NCBI RefSeq assembly: GCF_001553005.1
Contig: NZ_KQ959861.1
Coordinates: forward strand, 1-64,000
DNA: 64,000 nucleotides
Origin: Gemelliphila asaccharolytica
GTDB lineage: Bacteria > Bacillota > Bacilli > Staphylococcales > Gemellaceae
Direction of reading: 5' to 3'
In this document: piece after piece, positions 27,229-36,275 of the stretch
Position numbering within the stretch: the first letter of the stretch is position 1
Layout of the letters: each line of letters starts with the position of its first letter
The notes under the pieces: model-generated
What the model was told of the DNA's origin: nothing
Databases searched by the model: none
The model's input: the letters and a program-made list of their open reading frames with translations, nothing else
Position numbers and translations under genes: made by a program

Positions 27229-29230
27229 TAACGTATTACAATTTTCTATAGACAAACTGCCAGGAGTAGGTATTAAAACAAAAAAATTGCTAAATTCATT
27301 TAATATATATAGTATAAAAGATTTACTATTTAACGTCCCCTATAAATTGAACTATATTCCGAACCTTACCAGAGAAATAAAGAATAAACAAAAAGTAAAA
27401 ATTTTGGGAACAGTAAGTAGTCTAATAACTACAAGGTTTTACAATAAAAATAAAAGTAGATCTTATTTTACTATTATTTCAGATATAGGTTCTTTAAAAG
27501 TGTTCTTTTTTAATCAGATGTATTTAAAAAAGAAAATAAACATTGGTGATAAAGTGCTTATTATAGGAATTTATAATATAAATACTTTATCAATTACAGC
27601 ATCAAGTATTAGTTTAAAAAATCTACCTAATAATGATGATGATGAATTTAAAGTCACTTATAGCCTTCCAAAAGGTATATCACAAAAAAAATTCTCTCAA
27701 CTTATAGTAAATTCTTTTGAACTTTTAAAAAATGAAGATAATGAAATTGTAGATATAGTTCCAGAAAATTTTAAAGGAATTAAAAGTTTAGAAAAAATTC
27801 TTTATAATTTGCATTTTCCTAAAAATGAATGTACTTACAATAAAATAAAAAAAATGTTTGCTTTTCATGAACTATTATATTATCAATTGAAATTACAATT
27901 ACAATTTTCCCAAAAAAAAGATGATAAAAAATTTGCATTAAAAATAAAACAGAGTGATGTAGATTTTTTTATAAAAAAACTTCCTTTTTTACTAACTAAA
28001 TCACAGAATAGCTCAATAGAGGAGATATGTGAAGATTTAAAAAGTCCTTATCAAACAATGAGATTACTGCAAGGTGATGTTGGATGTGGAAAAACTGTTG
28101 TAGTAGCAACTCTTATATATGCAGTATCGAAATTAGGGATGCAGTCAGCTATTATGGCACCAACAGAAATCTTAGCAGTACAACATTATAATTTATTTAA
28201 AGATTTTTATAAAAATAAAAATATAAAAATAGAATTAATAACAAGTAATACAAAAAAAAATACTAGAGAAAATATTTTAGAAAAGTTAGAAGAAGGAGAA
28301 ATTGATGTATTAGTAGGTACGCATTCTATTATTCAAGAAGATGTAAAATTTAAAAATATAAAATTTGCCGTTGTAGACGAACAACATAGATTTGGTGTCA
28401 ATCAAAGAAAAAAATTTTTAGAAAAAAGTAAAAATATAAATTATTTGATGTTGTCTGCAACCCCTATACCTAGAAGTATGGCAATATCGTTAGTAAGTAA
28501 TATAAAAATAACAAATATCGATGAGTTACCATCAGGTAGACAAAAAACTTTAACTTTTAAAGTTAATAAAAAAGATTTAAATAGTGTTTATAAAAACTTA
28601 AAAAAGGAATTGGATAAAGGTAGACAAGCCTATGTTGTTTGTCCATTAATAGAAGAATCAGAAAAAAGTGATTTAAAAAATATAATCAATGTATATAATG
28701 ATATAAAAGATTATTTTAAAGATGAAATTAGAGTTGCCATATTAAATGGAAAAATGAAGATAGAAGAAAAAGATTTTATTATGAAAGACTTTGCTGAAAG
28801 GAATATAGATATTTTAGTATCTACAACTGTTATAGAGGTAGGTATTAATGTTCCTAATGCAACCTATATGATAATAATGGATGCGAACAGATTTGGTTTA
28901 GCAACACTTCATCAATTAAGAGGAAGAGTGGGTCGTGGAAAGGAACAAGCATATTGTATTTTAGTATCGGATGTAAAAAATGAAAGAATAGATATTATGT
29001 GCATAGAAAATGATGGCTTTAAAATTGCAGAATTTGATTTAAAAAATAGGGGTCCTGGTGATATTTTTGGTATTAAACAAAGTGGTTTACCAGAATTTAA
29101 AGTTGCAAATATTTTTGAAGATGTAGAATTAATGTATTTGGCTAAAAAATTATCATTTAAATTATTAGAAGAAAAATCGAATAGAGAAAAAATTATGAAT
29201 TATATAAATTTCAAAAATTACAATTATTAG
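27221..29230 (+). CDS. recG: ATP-dependent DNA helicase RecG
   Basis: Branch-migration helicase that reverses stalled forks and processes Holliday junctions. The protein of about 669 aa has an N-terminal wedge/OB domain, Walker A LQGDVGCGKTVVVATL (about 287), Walker B box VVDEQHRFGVNQR, SATPIPRSMA and motif VI HQLRGRVGRG. A TTG three bases upstream (27218) is a possible alternative start; AGGAG lies at 27204-27208. It overlaps the end of sdaAA. Confidence 0.95.
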   Translation: MTNNVLQFSIDKLPGVGIKTKKLLNSFNIYSIKDLLFNVPYKLNYIPNLTREIKNKQKVKILGTVSSLITTRFYNKNKSRSYFTIISDIGSLKVFFFNQMYLKKKINIGDKVLIIGIYNINTLSITASSISLKNLPNNDDDEFKVTYSLPKGISQKKFSQLIVNSFELLKNEDNEIVDIVPENFKGIKSLEKILYNLHFPKNECTYNKIKKMFAFHELLYYQLKLQLQFSQKKDDKKFALKIKQSDVDFFIKKLPFLLTKSQNSSIEEICEDLKSPYQTMRLLQGDVGCGKTVVVATLIYAVSKLGMQSAIMAPTEILAVQHYNLFKDFYKNKNIKIELITSNTKKNTRENILEKLEEGEIDVLVGTHSIIQEDVKFKNIKFAVVDEQHRFGVNQRKKFLEKSKNINYLMLSATPIPRSMAISLVSNIKITNIDELPSGRQKTLTFKVNKKDLNSVYKNLKKELDKGRQAYVVCPLIEESEKSDLKNIINVYNDIKDYFKDEIRVAILNGKMKIEEKDFIMKDFAERNIDILVSTTVIEVGINVPNATYMIIMDANRFGLATLHQLRGRVGRGKEQAYCILVSDVKNERIDIMCIENDGFKIAEFDLKNRGPGDIFGIKQSGLPEFKVANIFEDVELMYLAKKLSFKLLEEKSNREKIMNYINFKNYNY

Positions 29231-29237
29231 GAGCAGT

Positions 29238-29867
29238 ATGAAAAAGAAAAATAGAATAATAAATATTATTATAATAATTTTGCTTTTATTATCTCTAATT
29301 TTAATATTTAAAAATTATATTAGAGAATACTTTACTGGAGATATAAATAATAAAATAATAACTGCATATAAAAATAATGAAGATAATTTAAAAATTCCAT
29401 GGTGGAAAAAAATGTTTACTGAAAATTCATCAAATATAGAATTAAAGGATTCTATGTTAGGAATACTATATATAAATGATTTAAATATAAAAGAACCAAT
29501 TTTTCAAGGAGCTACAGAAATAAATCTTATAAATGGTGTAGCTACTGTAGATGAAAATCAAACTCTAGAATATCAGAATGTGGTCATTGCTGGACATAGT
29601 GTACAAGGAGTAAATATAAGATTTTATAATTTAAAACATATAACAATAGGTACATCTGTTCAGATAATAACTAAAGATAAACTTTTAAATTATGAAGTAG
29701 TAAATATTTATAATGTAAGAGAAAATCAAACTGAGATTTTAGAGCAACATTTTGATGAGCCGAAAAAATTAACTATGTTTACTTGTGACGGATATAATAG
29801 CGTAACAGGTGAATGGGAGGAAAGATTTGTTGTGGAATGTAAATTTTTAGGAGAAGAATCAGAATAA
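29238..29867 (+). CDS. srtA: Class A sortase
   Basis: Membrane-anchored transpeptidase that attaches LPXTG-type proteins to peptidoglycan. The 209-aa protein has one N-terminal membrane segment (residues about 7-26) with the catalytic domain outside. The catalytic His is in VVIAGHSV, the Cys in LTMFTCDGYN and the Arg in GEWEERFVV; the last two segments align closely with Staphylococcus aureus SrtA (LTLITCDDYN...GVWEKR). It occupies the place that fapR holds in Bacillus between recG and plsX. Confidence 0.9.
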   Translation: MKKKNRIINIIIIILLLLSLILIFKNYIREYFTGDINNKIITAYKNNEDNLKIPWWKKMFTENSSNIELKDSMLGILYINDLNIKEPIFQGATEINLINGVATVDENQTLEYQNVVIAGHSVQGVNIRFYNLKHITIGTSVQIITKDKLLNYEVVNIYNVRENQTEILEQHFDEPKKLTMFTCDGYNSVTGEWEERFVVECKFLGEESE

Positions 29868-29868
29868 T

Positions 29869-30837
29869 ATGAGAATAGGAATAGATTTATCAGGTGTAGA
29901 TGATAAAAATGAAATAATATCTTTTTTAAATACTTTTTATGAAAAAGATGTGACTATGGTATCTTATGGAATACCACAAGATTTGAATTTTATAAAAAAT
30001 GAACATATAGAAAAAATTTTTTGTTCGGAAGAAGTACATATTTCAGACGATCCAGCAAGAGTTCATAGAAGAAAAAAAGATTCTACTATGATAAGAATGA
30101 TTAATGATTTAAAGGAAGATAAAATCGATATTTCTATATCAGGAGGAAGTACAGGTGCCTATATGGCAAGTGGAATATTTATTATAGGTAGAATATCGGA
30201 TGTAAAAAAACCGGCATTAGCAACAGTTTTACCTACCGTAACTGAGCATAAATTTTTGTTGGCTGATTTAGGAGCAAATGTAGAAGCAAAACCTAAGGAT
30301 TTGTATAATTATGCGAAATTAAGTATTTTATACATGAAAAATATTTATAAAATTGATAATCCTACACTATCTTTACTTAATATAGGAACAGAAGAAAATA
30401 AAGGCAATAAGTTATATAAGGAAGCATTTTTATTATTAAAAAATGGTTTTGGAAATTTTAAAGGTAATATGGAAGCTAGAGAGATATTAAATCATAAATA
30501 TGATATAATATTAGCAGATGGCTTTTCAGGAAATATTTTATTGAAAACTATTGAAGGAGTAGCTAAGTCATTGTCTTCTATGATAAAAAGCATTTTTCTT
30601 TCTAGTATATTATCTAGAATATCTGGGTTATTAATAAAAAAACAATTAAAAATTTTCAAAAAAAAATTTGATTATTCAGAATACGGGGGAGCTATTTTGT
30701 TAGGATTAACAAAACCATTAATAAAGGTGCATGGATCTGCCGATAAAAAAGCTATCTATTTTGCAGTACAGCAGGCAAAAAAAATATATAAAACTAATCT
30801 TTATGAAAAGATGATAAAAGAATTTAAAGGAGAATAG
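29869..30837 (+). CDS. plsX: Phosphate acyltransferase PlsX
   Basis: Makes acyl-phosphate from acyl-ACP, the donor used by PlsY in phosphatidic acid synthesis. The 322-aa protein begins MRIGIDLSGVDDKNE and includes ISGGSTGAYMASG, LLNIGTEENKGN and DIILADGFSGNILLKTIEG, typical of PlsX. Membrane-associated but lacking clear membrane spans. The gene starts one base after srtA and is followed by acpP. Confidence 0.95.
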   Translation: MRIGIDLSGVDDKNEIISFLNTFYEKDVTMVSYGIPQDLNFIKNEHIEKIFCSEEVHISDDPARVHRRKKDSTMIRMINDLKEDKIDISISGGSTGAYMASGIFIIGRISDVKKPALATVLPTVTEHKFLLADLGANVEAKPKDLYNYAKLSILYMKNIYKIDNPTLSLLNIGTEENKGNKLYKEAFLLLKNGFGNFKGNMEAREILNHKYDIILADGFSGNILLKTIEGVAKSLSSMIKSIFLSSILSRISGLLIKKQLKIFKKKFDYSEYGGAILLGLTKPLIKVHGSADKKAIYFAVQQAKKIYKTNLYEKMIKEFKGE

Positions 30838-30843
30838 TATACT

Positions 30844-31077
30844 ATGATTTTAGAAGATTTAAAGAAAATAATCACAAGACATATAGATGTATTGCCAGAA
30901 AATATAACAATGGAGTCTGATTTAAATGACGATTTAGATGCAGATTCTATTGAAATAGCAGAGGTAGTAATGGATATTGAAGAAAAGTATAATTTTGAAT
31001 TTTCTGATGAAGATACAACAAAAATTAAAAAGGTAAGAGATTTAGTAGAATTTATTAAATCAAAAATGAACAATTAG
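30844..31077 (+). CDS. acpP: Acyl carrier protein
   Basis: Carries fatty acyl chains as thioesters of 4'-phosphopantetheine. The 77-aa acidic protein has the attachment Ser in DLDADSIEIAEVVM (about residue 39). It sits next to plsX without the fabD-fabG genes that separate them in Bacillus. A short AGGAG site lies in the end of plsX. Confidence 0.94.
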   Translation: MILEDLKKIITRHIDVLPENITMESDLNDDLDADSIEIAEVVMDIEEKYNFEFSDEDTTKIKKVRDLVEFIKSKMNN

Positions 31078-31099
31078 TATATAGAGTTAATAATCTTAA

Positions 31100-31146
31100 T
31101 AAAAAAAATAGAAACTATAATATTTATAATTTCTATTTTTTTATTA
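31100..31146. terminator. Bidirectional terminator between acpP and the radical SAM gene
   Basis: AAAAAAATAGAAA (31101-31113) pairs with TTTCTATTTTTTT (31130-31142) around a loop, with T runs on both strands. It serves convergent acpP and the minus-strand radical SAM gene. Confidence 0.8.
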
Positions 31147-31163
31147 TATAAGTAACCATACTT

Positions 31164-32132
31164 TTATGTTATTTCACCTGCTCAAGAAGAACCTGCTCCT
31201 GCAGTGCAACCATAACAGTGTATAGAAGTTTGTATTCTTCTTCGACCAATTTTATTATTTACTAAATCGAAAATACTTTTAAATTTTCCATTAATTGTTA
31301 TATTTTCAATATAGTTAAAGTCGCAATCAAACAATCTTCCATCTGGTCCTACTGAAATCATGAATCTGCACATAATATTTTCTACTGTTTGTTCGTTATA
31401 GGAATTGTAAAGTTTATTTATATATGATTCATATAAATTTTTTTTATTCAAAAAATCACTAAATCTTCCTATAGGATTATTTGTAAAAACAAATAAATTA
31501 TTGAAGGTTACTTCAAAATTATTATATAATTTTTTTTTATATATTCTTTCTAAATTTTCTTGTTTTGGAGGAAGAAAAGCACCGTTAGGGTTGTAGACTA
31601 AATCTAATTTTAGATATGGTTCTATACCAAATCCCATTTTATTAAGCATTTTTAAAGCTTTTATAGAATTGGGAAATACTTTTTCACCTCGTTGTTTTGA
31701 AACTACTTTTTCATTATAATAAGGCAATGATGCGATTATATGTACTTTATATTCTTTATAAAGATTGGGTATGTCTTTATATTTTGGTAAAAGAAGAATA
31801 ACTAAATTTGTTCTTACAATTATTTCTTTAGCATATTTTTTAATTTCCTTTAGAAACCATCTAAAATTATCATTCATTTCTGGAGCTCCTCCTGTAATGT
31901 CTATTACAGAGTAATTTCCAAATTTAAACGCCTTTATTACACTTTCTAATGTTTTTTTTGTCATATTATTCTTACGGTTCGGGCCACCATTAACATGGCA
32001 GTGAGAACACGTTAAATTACAGAGACTACCTAGATTTATTTGCATTATAGATGGGAATTCTTCTGATAATAAAAAATGTTTATTTTTAACTTTATTATAA
32101 AAGGAAGGGATATTATTCATAAAAAATTTCAA
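31164..32132 (-). CDS. arsS: ArsS-type radical SAM protein, probable selenoprotein (in-frame TGA at 31182-31184)
   Basis: Radical SAM enzyme with the 4Fe-4S motif CNLTCSHC (residues about 38-45), TGGAPEMN, and a C-terminal Cys-rich DUF3641-like region (CRFMISVGPDGRLFDCDFN, then HCYGCTAGAGSS). This is the family called ArsS (radical SAM/Cys-rich), linked to arsenosugar synthesis, in which the residue after GAGSS is Cys or, in many members, selenocysteine. Here the codon is TGA (31182-31184), followed by codons for AGEIT and then TAA at 31164-31166. The annotated end assumes TGA is read as Sec (322 aa); conventional reading stops at 31182 (316 aa). Sec is inference: sel genes are not in the window. 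The substrate is unknown. Confidence 0.72.
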
Positions 32133-32137
32133 TAAAA

Positions 32138-32473
32138 TTAGTTAGTTAATTTATCAGATAATTCTTTGCTTTGGAGTCCCATAGCTATAGTCATACCTGC
32201 TTTCATTGCAGATGCAACATGAATTGCTTCAGCTAATTGGTCTTGATCGCATCCTTCTTCTAATAATTTGGTAGTATATGCCTCTATACAGTATGGACAT
32301 CCTTCTGCGTGTGCTACGCCAAAAGCAATTAATGCTTTTTCTCTAGTAGATAAATCACCTTCATCCATAACAGAAGAATAATAATTTAAAAATTTTTTCC
32401 ATAGTTCTGGAGCATCTTCACCAAATTTTCCTTCTGAAAATTCTTTTAAATGATCTCTTTTAAAATATGTCAT
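32138..32473 (-). CDS. AhpD/carboxymuconolactone decarboxylase-like protein of the arsenosugar-type cluster
   Basis: A 111-aa all-alpha protein with the AhpD-like redox motif ECPYCIEAYT-type sequence (GCPYCIEAY at about residues 58-66), preceded by REKALIAFGVAHAEG and followed by AEAIHVASAMKAG. It matches the small 'arsenosugar biosynthesis-associated peroxidase-like' family, whose members accompany ArsS. A CxxC thiol pair suggests disulfide or peroxide chemistry. It starts behind GGAG, has its own promoter at 32503-32532 and lies five bases before the radical SAM gene, so the two are probably co-transcribed. Confidence 0.85.
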   Translation of the reverse strand: MTYFKRDHLKEFSEGKFGEDAPELWKKFLNYYSSVMDEGDLSTREKALIAFGVAHAEGCPYCIEAYTTKLLEEGCDQDQLAEAIHVASAMKAGMTIAMGLQSKELSDKLTN

Positions 32474-32502
32474 ATTTAAATCTCCTTACATTATTTGTGT
32501 AG

Positions 32503-32532
32503 ATTATATCATATATAGGCATTTATATACAA
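32503..32532 (-). promoter_or_regulatory. Sigma-A promoter for the AhpD-like/ArsS genes
   Basis: Minus-strand TTGTAT (32527-32532) and TATAAT (32503-32508) are 18 bases apart. It lies between the glycosyltransferase stop and the AhpD-like start, so these two genes can be expressed apart from the glycosyltransferase. Confidence 0.55.
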
Positions 32533-32551
32533 GCATTCGTAACTATTTTTA

Positions 32552-33235
32552 TCATCGTATATCTTTATATTCATTAGAAATTTTATTTATGTCTATACCT
32601 TTTTTATATTGTTTTTGCAATTTTTTCATTAAAATAATTGTTTTAAAAAATTTATTATTATATCTTCTACTAGAAGTAATTATTGTTGAATTTAGAATGT
32701 TTATTTTATATCCAAATTTTGTTATATCATTTGATAATTTAATATCTTCCATGATAGGAATTTCTGCATATCCATTTATTTTATTAAAAATTTCTTTTTT
32801 AATAAAAATCCCTTGATCTCCAAAAGCTATATTATTTTTTTTTACTCTTCGAGTAGACATTATTGAATTAATATACATTAATATATTATTTGGTTCAAAT
32901 TTTATTTTTAAACATCCAACAGGGAAATTTGAGTTAATTATTTTATTCACTACATCTTTTTCTAAAAGTGAGTCTGCATGTAAAAACCATAATATATTTT
33001 TTTTTGCAAATTTTGTTCCATAATTCATTTGATATGCTCTTCCTTTTTGGGGGGATACATGGTATTCATAGCCTAAGTTTTTATATTTTAATAAAATTTT
33101 ATTAGTTTTATCTGTTGATTTTCCATCAATAAAAATTATTTGGCAGTTATTAATATTTTCTATTTCAAATATATTTTTTATAAATTTTGATAGAATTTTT
33201 TCTTCATTATAAATTGGTATTATTATTGATATCAT
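32552..33235 (-). CDS. Family 2 glycosyltransferase of the arsenosugar-type (TIGR04283-like) group
   Basis: A 227-aa GT-A fold glycosyltransferase: N-terminal ISIIIPIYNEEKILSKFI, IIFIDGKSTDKT, the nucleotide-sugar segment SPQKGRAYQMNYG and a metal-binding-like FLHADSLL, followed by FGDQGIFIKKEIFNKINGY and PIMEDIKLS. These match the group described as rSAM/selenodomain-associated transferase 2 (TIGR04283), recalled from memory. Position beside the AhpD-like and radical SAM genes supports the assignment. GGAG lies upstream of the ATG. The sugar donor and acceptor are unknown. Confidence 0.82.
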   Translation of the reverse strand: MISIIIPIYNEEKILSKFIKNIFEIENINNCQIIFIDGKSTDKTNKILLKYKNLGYEYHVSPQKGRAYQMNYGTKFAKKNILWFLHADSLLEKDVVNKIINSNFPVGCLKIKFEPNNILMYINSIMSTRRVKKNNIAFGDQGIFIKKEIFNKINGYAEIPIMEDIKLSNDITKFGYKINILNSTIITSSRRYNNKFFKTIILMKKLQKQYKKGIDINKISNEYKDIR

Positions 33236-33251
33236 GTAACTCCTTAAAAAT

Positions 33252-33284
33252 AATTATAAAAAAACTCTAGAAAATTCTAGAGTT
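33252..33284 (-). terminator. Intrinsic terminator after rplA
   Basis: The minus strand reads AACTCTAGAA-TT-TTCTAGAGTT (33263-33284) followed by a T run to 33252. It separates the ribosomal operon from the glycosyltransferase gene. Confidence 0.88.
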
Positions 33285-33290
33285 AAAATT

Positions 33291-33983
33291 TTATTTAAAT
33301 TCTGAAGTATCTACTTTAATTCCTGGTCCCATAGTTGTAGTAATAGAAACAGATTTAAAATAAGTTCCTTTCGAAGAAGCTGGTTTAGCTTTAGATAAAG
33401 CTTCTTGAATAGCTTTAAAGTTTTCAGCTAAATCTTCAGTAGAAAAAGATACTTTTCCAATAGGTGTATGGATAATTCCTGATTTTTCTGCTCTATATTC
33501 TACTTTACCTGCTTTGATTTCATTTACTGCTTTAACAACATCCATTGTAACAGTTCCTGTTTTAGGATTAGGCATAAGACCTTTAGGACCTAAAATACGT
33601 CCAATTTTACCAACTTCTCCCATCATATCAGGGGTAGCTACAATGACATCAAAATCAAACCAACCTTGTTGTATTTTAGTTATGTATTCTCCTTGTCCAA
33701 CAAAATCAGCACCAGCTTTTTCTGCTTCAGCTGCTTTATCACCTTTAGCAAAGACTAGAACTTTAGCAGTTTTACCTGTACCTTTTGGTAAAACAACAGC
33801 TCCTCTAACTTGTTGATCATTTTTTCTAGTATCAATACCTAATCTAAATGCAACTTCAACTGTTGCATCAAAATTAACAACACTTGTTTTTTGAGCTAAA
33901 TTAACTGCTTCTAAAACTGAATATGATTTAGAAAAATCAACTAATTTAGCAACTTCAAGATATTTTTTACCTTTTTTTGCCAT
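33291..33983 (-). CDS. rplA: 50S ribosomal protein L1
   Basis: Forms the L1 stalk of the large subunit and in many bacteria represses its own rplK-rplA mRNA. The start at 33983 is chosen because AGGAGG lies upstream and it gives 230 aa, the usual length, beginning AKKGKKYLE. Signature segments include [35 protein letters not shown] and the C-terminal [15 protein letters not shown]. It follows rplK after 13 bases. Confidence 0.97.
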   Translation of the reverse strand: MAKKGKKYLEVAKLVDFSKSYSVLEAVNLAQKTSVVNFDATVEVAFRLGIDTRKNDQQVRGAVVLPKGTGKTAKVLVFAKGDKAAEAEKAGADFVGQGEYITKIQQGWFDFDVIVATPDMMGEVGKIGRILGPKGLMPNPKTGTVTMDVVKAVNEIKAGKVEYRAEKSGIIHTPIGKVSFSTEDLAENFKAIQEALSKAKPASSKGTYFKSVSITTTMGPGIKVDTSEFK

Positions 33984-33996
33984 ATTATTTTTCCTC

Positions 33997-34422
33997 CTAT
34001 TCAGCAATTAAGATACCCATGCTTCGAGCAGTACCTTCAATCATTTTCATTGCTGCATCCACTGATGCGGCATTTAAATCTTTCATTTTTAATTCTGCAA
34101 TTTCTTTAACTTGCTCTTTAGTTACTGTAGCTACTTTATCTTTATTAGGAACAGAAGATCCTTTTTCGATTTTAGCTGCTTTTTTAAGTAAAACTGGAGC
34201 AGGTGGTGTTTTTGTAATGAAAGTAAAAGAACGATCTTCATATACTGAGATAACAACAGGAATTATAAGACCTGCTTGATCTTGTGTACGAGCATTAAAT
34301 TCTTTACAAAATCCCATTATATTTACACCAGCTTGTCCTAGTGCTGGTCCTACTGGTGGTGCTGGATTAGCTTTCCCAGCTGGAACCTGTAATTTGACTA
34401 TTTTTATAATTTTTTTAGCCAC
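33997..34422 (-). CDS. rplK: 50S ribosomal protein L11
   Basis: Binds the GTPase-associated region of 23S rRNA and is needed for RelA-type stringent signalling. The GTG start at 34422 follows GGAGGT and gives the canonical 141 aa, beginning [20 protein letters not shown]. The [14 protein letters not shown] and C-terminal GTARSMGI segments are conserved. In most Bacilli secE-nusG precede rplK; here an own promoter lies at 34515-34542 and no secE or nusG is present upstream. Confidence 0.97.
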   Translation of the reverse strand: MAKKIIKIVKLQVPAGKANPAPPVGPALGQAGVNIMGFCKEFNARTQDQAGLIIPVVISVYEDRSFTFITKTPPAPVLLKKAAKIEKGSSVPNKDKVATVTKEQVKEIAELKMKDLNAASVDAAMKMIEGTARSMGILIAE

Positions 34423-34514
34423 GATTATACCTCCTATTTTTCGTGATGTGGTAGATGAATTTAAAATTCTCCCACTCAAACAAATAATATTAATTAAAAT
34501 TAATATACTGAATT

Positions 34515-34542
34515 ATTATAACATAAATCAGAAAAAATTCAA
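34515..34542 (-). promoter_or_regulatory. Sigma-A promoter for rplK-rplA
   Basis: Minus-strand TTGAAT (34537-34542) and TATAAT (34515-34520) are 16 bases apart with an extended TG. A leader of about 85 bases would follow. A divergent extended -10 (TGTTATAAT, 34632-34640) probably serves uppS. Confidence 0.6.
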
Positions 34543-34682
34543 TACATAATGTTTCGAATATTTTAATTTTTATAAGTTTTTACTTATATATAAGTAAATA
34601 AAATTAGAATATATTTTTTGTTGAACATTTATGTTATAATTAAAATGTTATACAGGACTATTAATTAATATAAGGAGTTTTT

Positions 34683-35462
34683 ATGTTTGAAAAATTTTTT
34701 AAAAAAAATAATACTTTAGAAAAATCAATTAATAATTTTAAAAACAAAGATTTTACAAAAGTTCCCAAACATGTGGCAATAATAATGGATGGAAATGGTA
34801 GATGGGCAAAAGAGAAAAAATTGCCAAGAATAAACGGCCACTATGAAGGAATGAAAAGAGTAGAAAAAATAGCTGTATATGCCTCTAAAATAGGTATAGA
34901 GTATTTAACATTATATGCATTTTCAACAGAAAATTGGAATAGACCCAAAGAAGAGGTTAAATTTTTAATGAGTTTACCAGAAAAAATGTTCAACTTTTTT
35001 TTACCTTCTTTAATGAAAGAAAATATTCAAATTAATACAATAGGTGATATAAATTCATTACCTGAGCATACTAGGAAAGTTGTAAATAATGCTGTATACG
35101 AAACTAGAAATAATACTGGATTAAAACTTATTTTTGCATTGAATTATGGAGCACGTACAGAAATTTTGAATGCTGTAAAAAAGGTAGCTATAGATTATAA
35201 AAATTCTGTTATAAAGTTAGATAATATTAATAATTCTATATTTTCTAATTATTTAGAAACAAGAAGTTATCCAGATCCAGATCTTTTGATAAGAACTTCC
35301 GGAGAACAAAGAATTTCTAATTTTTTATTATGGCAAATAGCTTATAGTGAATTTGTTTTTTCAAAAGTTTATTGGCCTGATTTTTCAGAAGAAGAATTCA
35401 ATAATTCATTAGTACAATTTCAAAATAGAGATAGAAGGTACGGGGGATTAAATGAAAACTAG
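34683..35462 (+). CDS. uppS: Undecaprenyl diphosphate synthase
   Basis: Condenses isopentenyl diphosphate with farnesyl diphosphate to make the C55 lipid carrier for peptidoglycan and teichoic acids. The 259-aa protein has HVAIIMDGNGRWAKEKKLPR (about 29-48) with the catalytic Asp, GHYEGMKRVEKIA, LYAFSTENWNRP and DLLIRTSGEQRISNFLLWQ. It starts the uppS-cdsA-rseP run common in bacteria and overlaps cdsA by 11 bases. Confidence 0.96.
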   Translation: MFEKFFKKNNTLEKSINNFKNKDFTKVPKHVAIIMDGNGRWAKEKKLPRINGHYEGMKRVEKIAVYASKIGIEYLTLYAFSTENWNRPKEEVKFLMSLPEKMFNFFLPSLMKENIQINTIGDINSLPEHTRKVVNNAVYETRNNTGLKLIFALNYGARTEILNAVKKVAIDYKNSVIKLDNINNSIFSNYLETRSYPDPDLLIRTSGEQRISNFLLWQIAYSEFVFSKVYWPDFSEEEFNNSLVQFQNRDRRYGGLNEN

Positions 35463-36231
35463 AATATTAACAGCTATTTTAGCAATAATAATATATTTAC
35501 CTTTTTTGGTTTTAGGGAATAATTACTATTTATTTGCTAATATAATTTTATCTATTTTTGCATCGAAAGAAATATTTAATATAATTTTTAAAAAAAAGAA
35601 TATTAGTATTTTATTATTAGAAATATACTTAGTATTATATATATTTCTTAGTAAAAATATAGAAAATTTTTATTTTAGATTATTATTATTCTTTATTATA
35701 ATTCTTTTTATGTTTATAAAAGTAATACTTAGTTCGCATCAGGTTAAGTTAATTGACATATTAGTGTCAATATCACTGACAATATATGCATCTATAGGAT
35801 TTTATTCATTAGACCTCTTGAGGAATATTAACATAAATTTAATATTTTTTATTTTAATAACTATTTGGGTTACAGATAGTATGGCATATTTTGGAGGAAT
35901 GAAGTATGGTAAAAATAAATTATCTGTAAATATAAGTCCTAAAAAGACAATAGAGGGTTCGTGTATAGGAACATTTTCATCATTATTAGTGGGTATTGTA
36001 TTTTACTTTTTTACAGATATATTTAATAATATTATACTATCAATTTTTATAACATTTATTGTAAGTATATTGGGTCAAATAGGTGATTTAATTGAATCGG
36101 CATTTAAAAGGGAATATAATGTAAAAGATAGTGGAAATATACTACCAGGACATGGGGGGATATTAGATAGATTTGATTCATTAATATTGGCATCTCCATT
36201 TCTTCTTATAATAGTAGAAATTTTAAGATGA
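35452..36231 (+). CDS. cdsA: Phosphatidate cytidylyltransferase
   Basis: Makes CDP-diacylglycerol, the precursor of phosphatidylglycerol and cardiolipin. The 259-aa membrane protein has about seven hydrophobic segments, then DSMAYFGGMKYGKNKL, the family signature SPKKTIEGSCIGTFSS and LPGHGGILDRFDSLI near the C-terminus. The gene ends in TGA. Coupled to uppS upstream. Confidence 0.95.
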   Translation: MKTRILTAILAIIIYLPFLVLGNNYYLFANIILSIFASKEIFNIIFKKKNISILLLEIYLVLYIFLSKNIENFYFRLLLFFIIILFMFIKVILSSHQVKLIDILVSISLTIYASIGFYSLDLLRNININLIFFILITIWVTDSMAYFGGMKYGKNKLSVNISPKKTIEGSCIGTFSSLLVGIVFYFFTDIFNNIILSIFITFIVSILGQIGDLIESAFKREYNVKDSGNILPGHGGILDRFDSLILASPFLLIIVEILR

Positions 36232-36275
36232 CTAATTTTATCATAATTAATTATAACGTGTAGAAAGGAAATTTA

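Noticed and set aside
31182..31184. TGA read as tryptophan (Mycoplasma-like code)
   Set aside because: TGA is the stop of several well-bounded genes here and Trp is encoded by TGG throughout; the family has Cys or Sec, not Trp, at this place.
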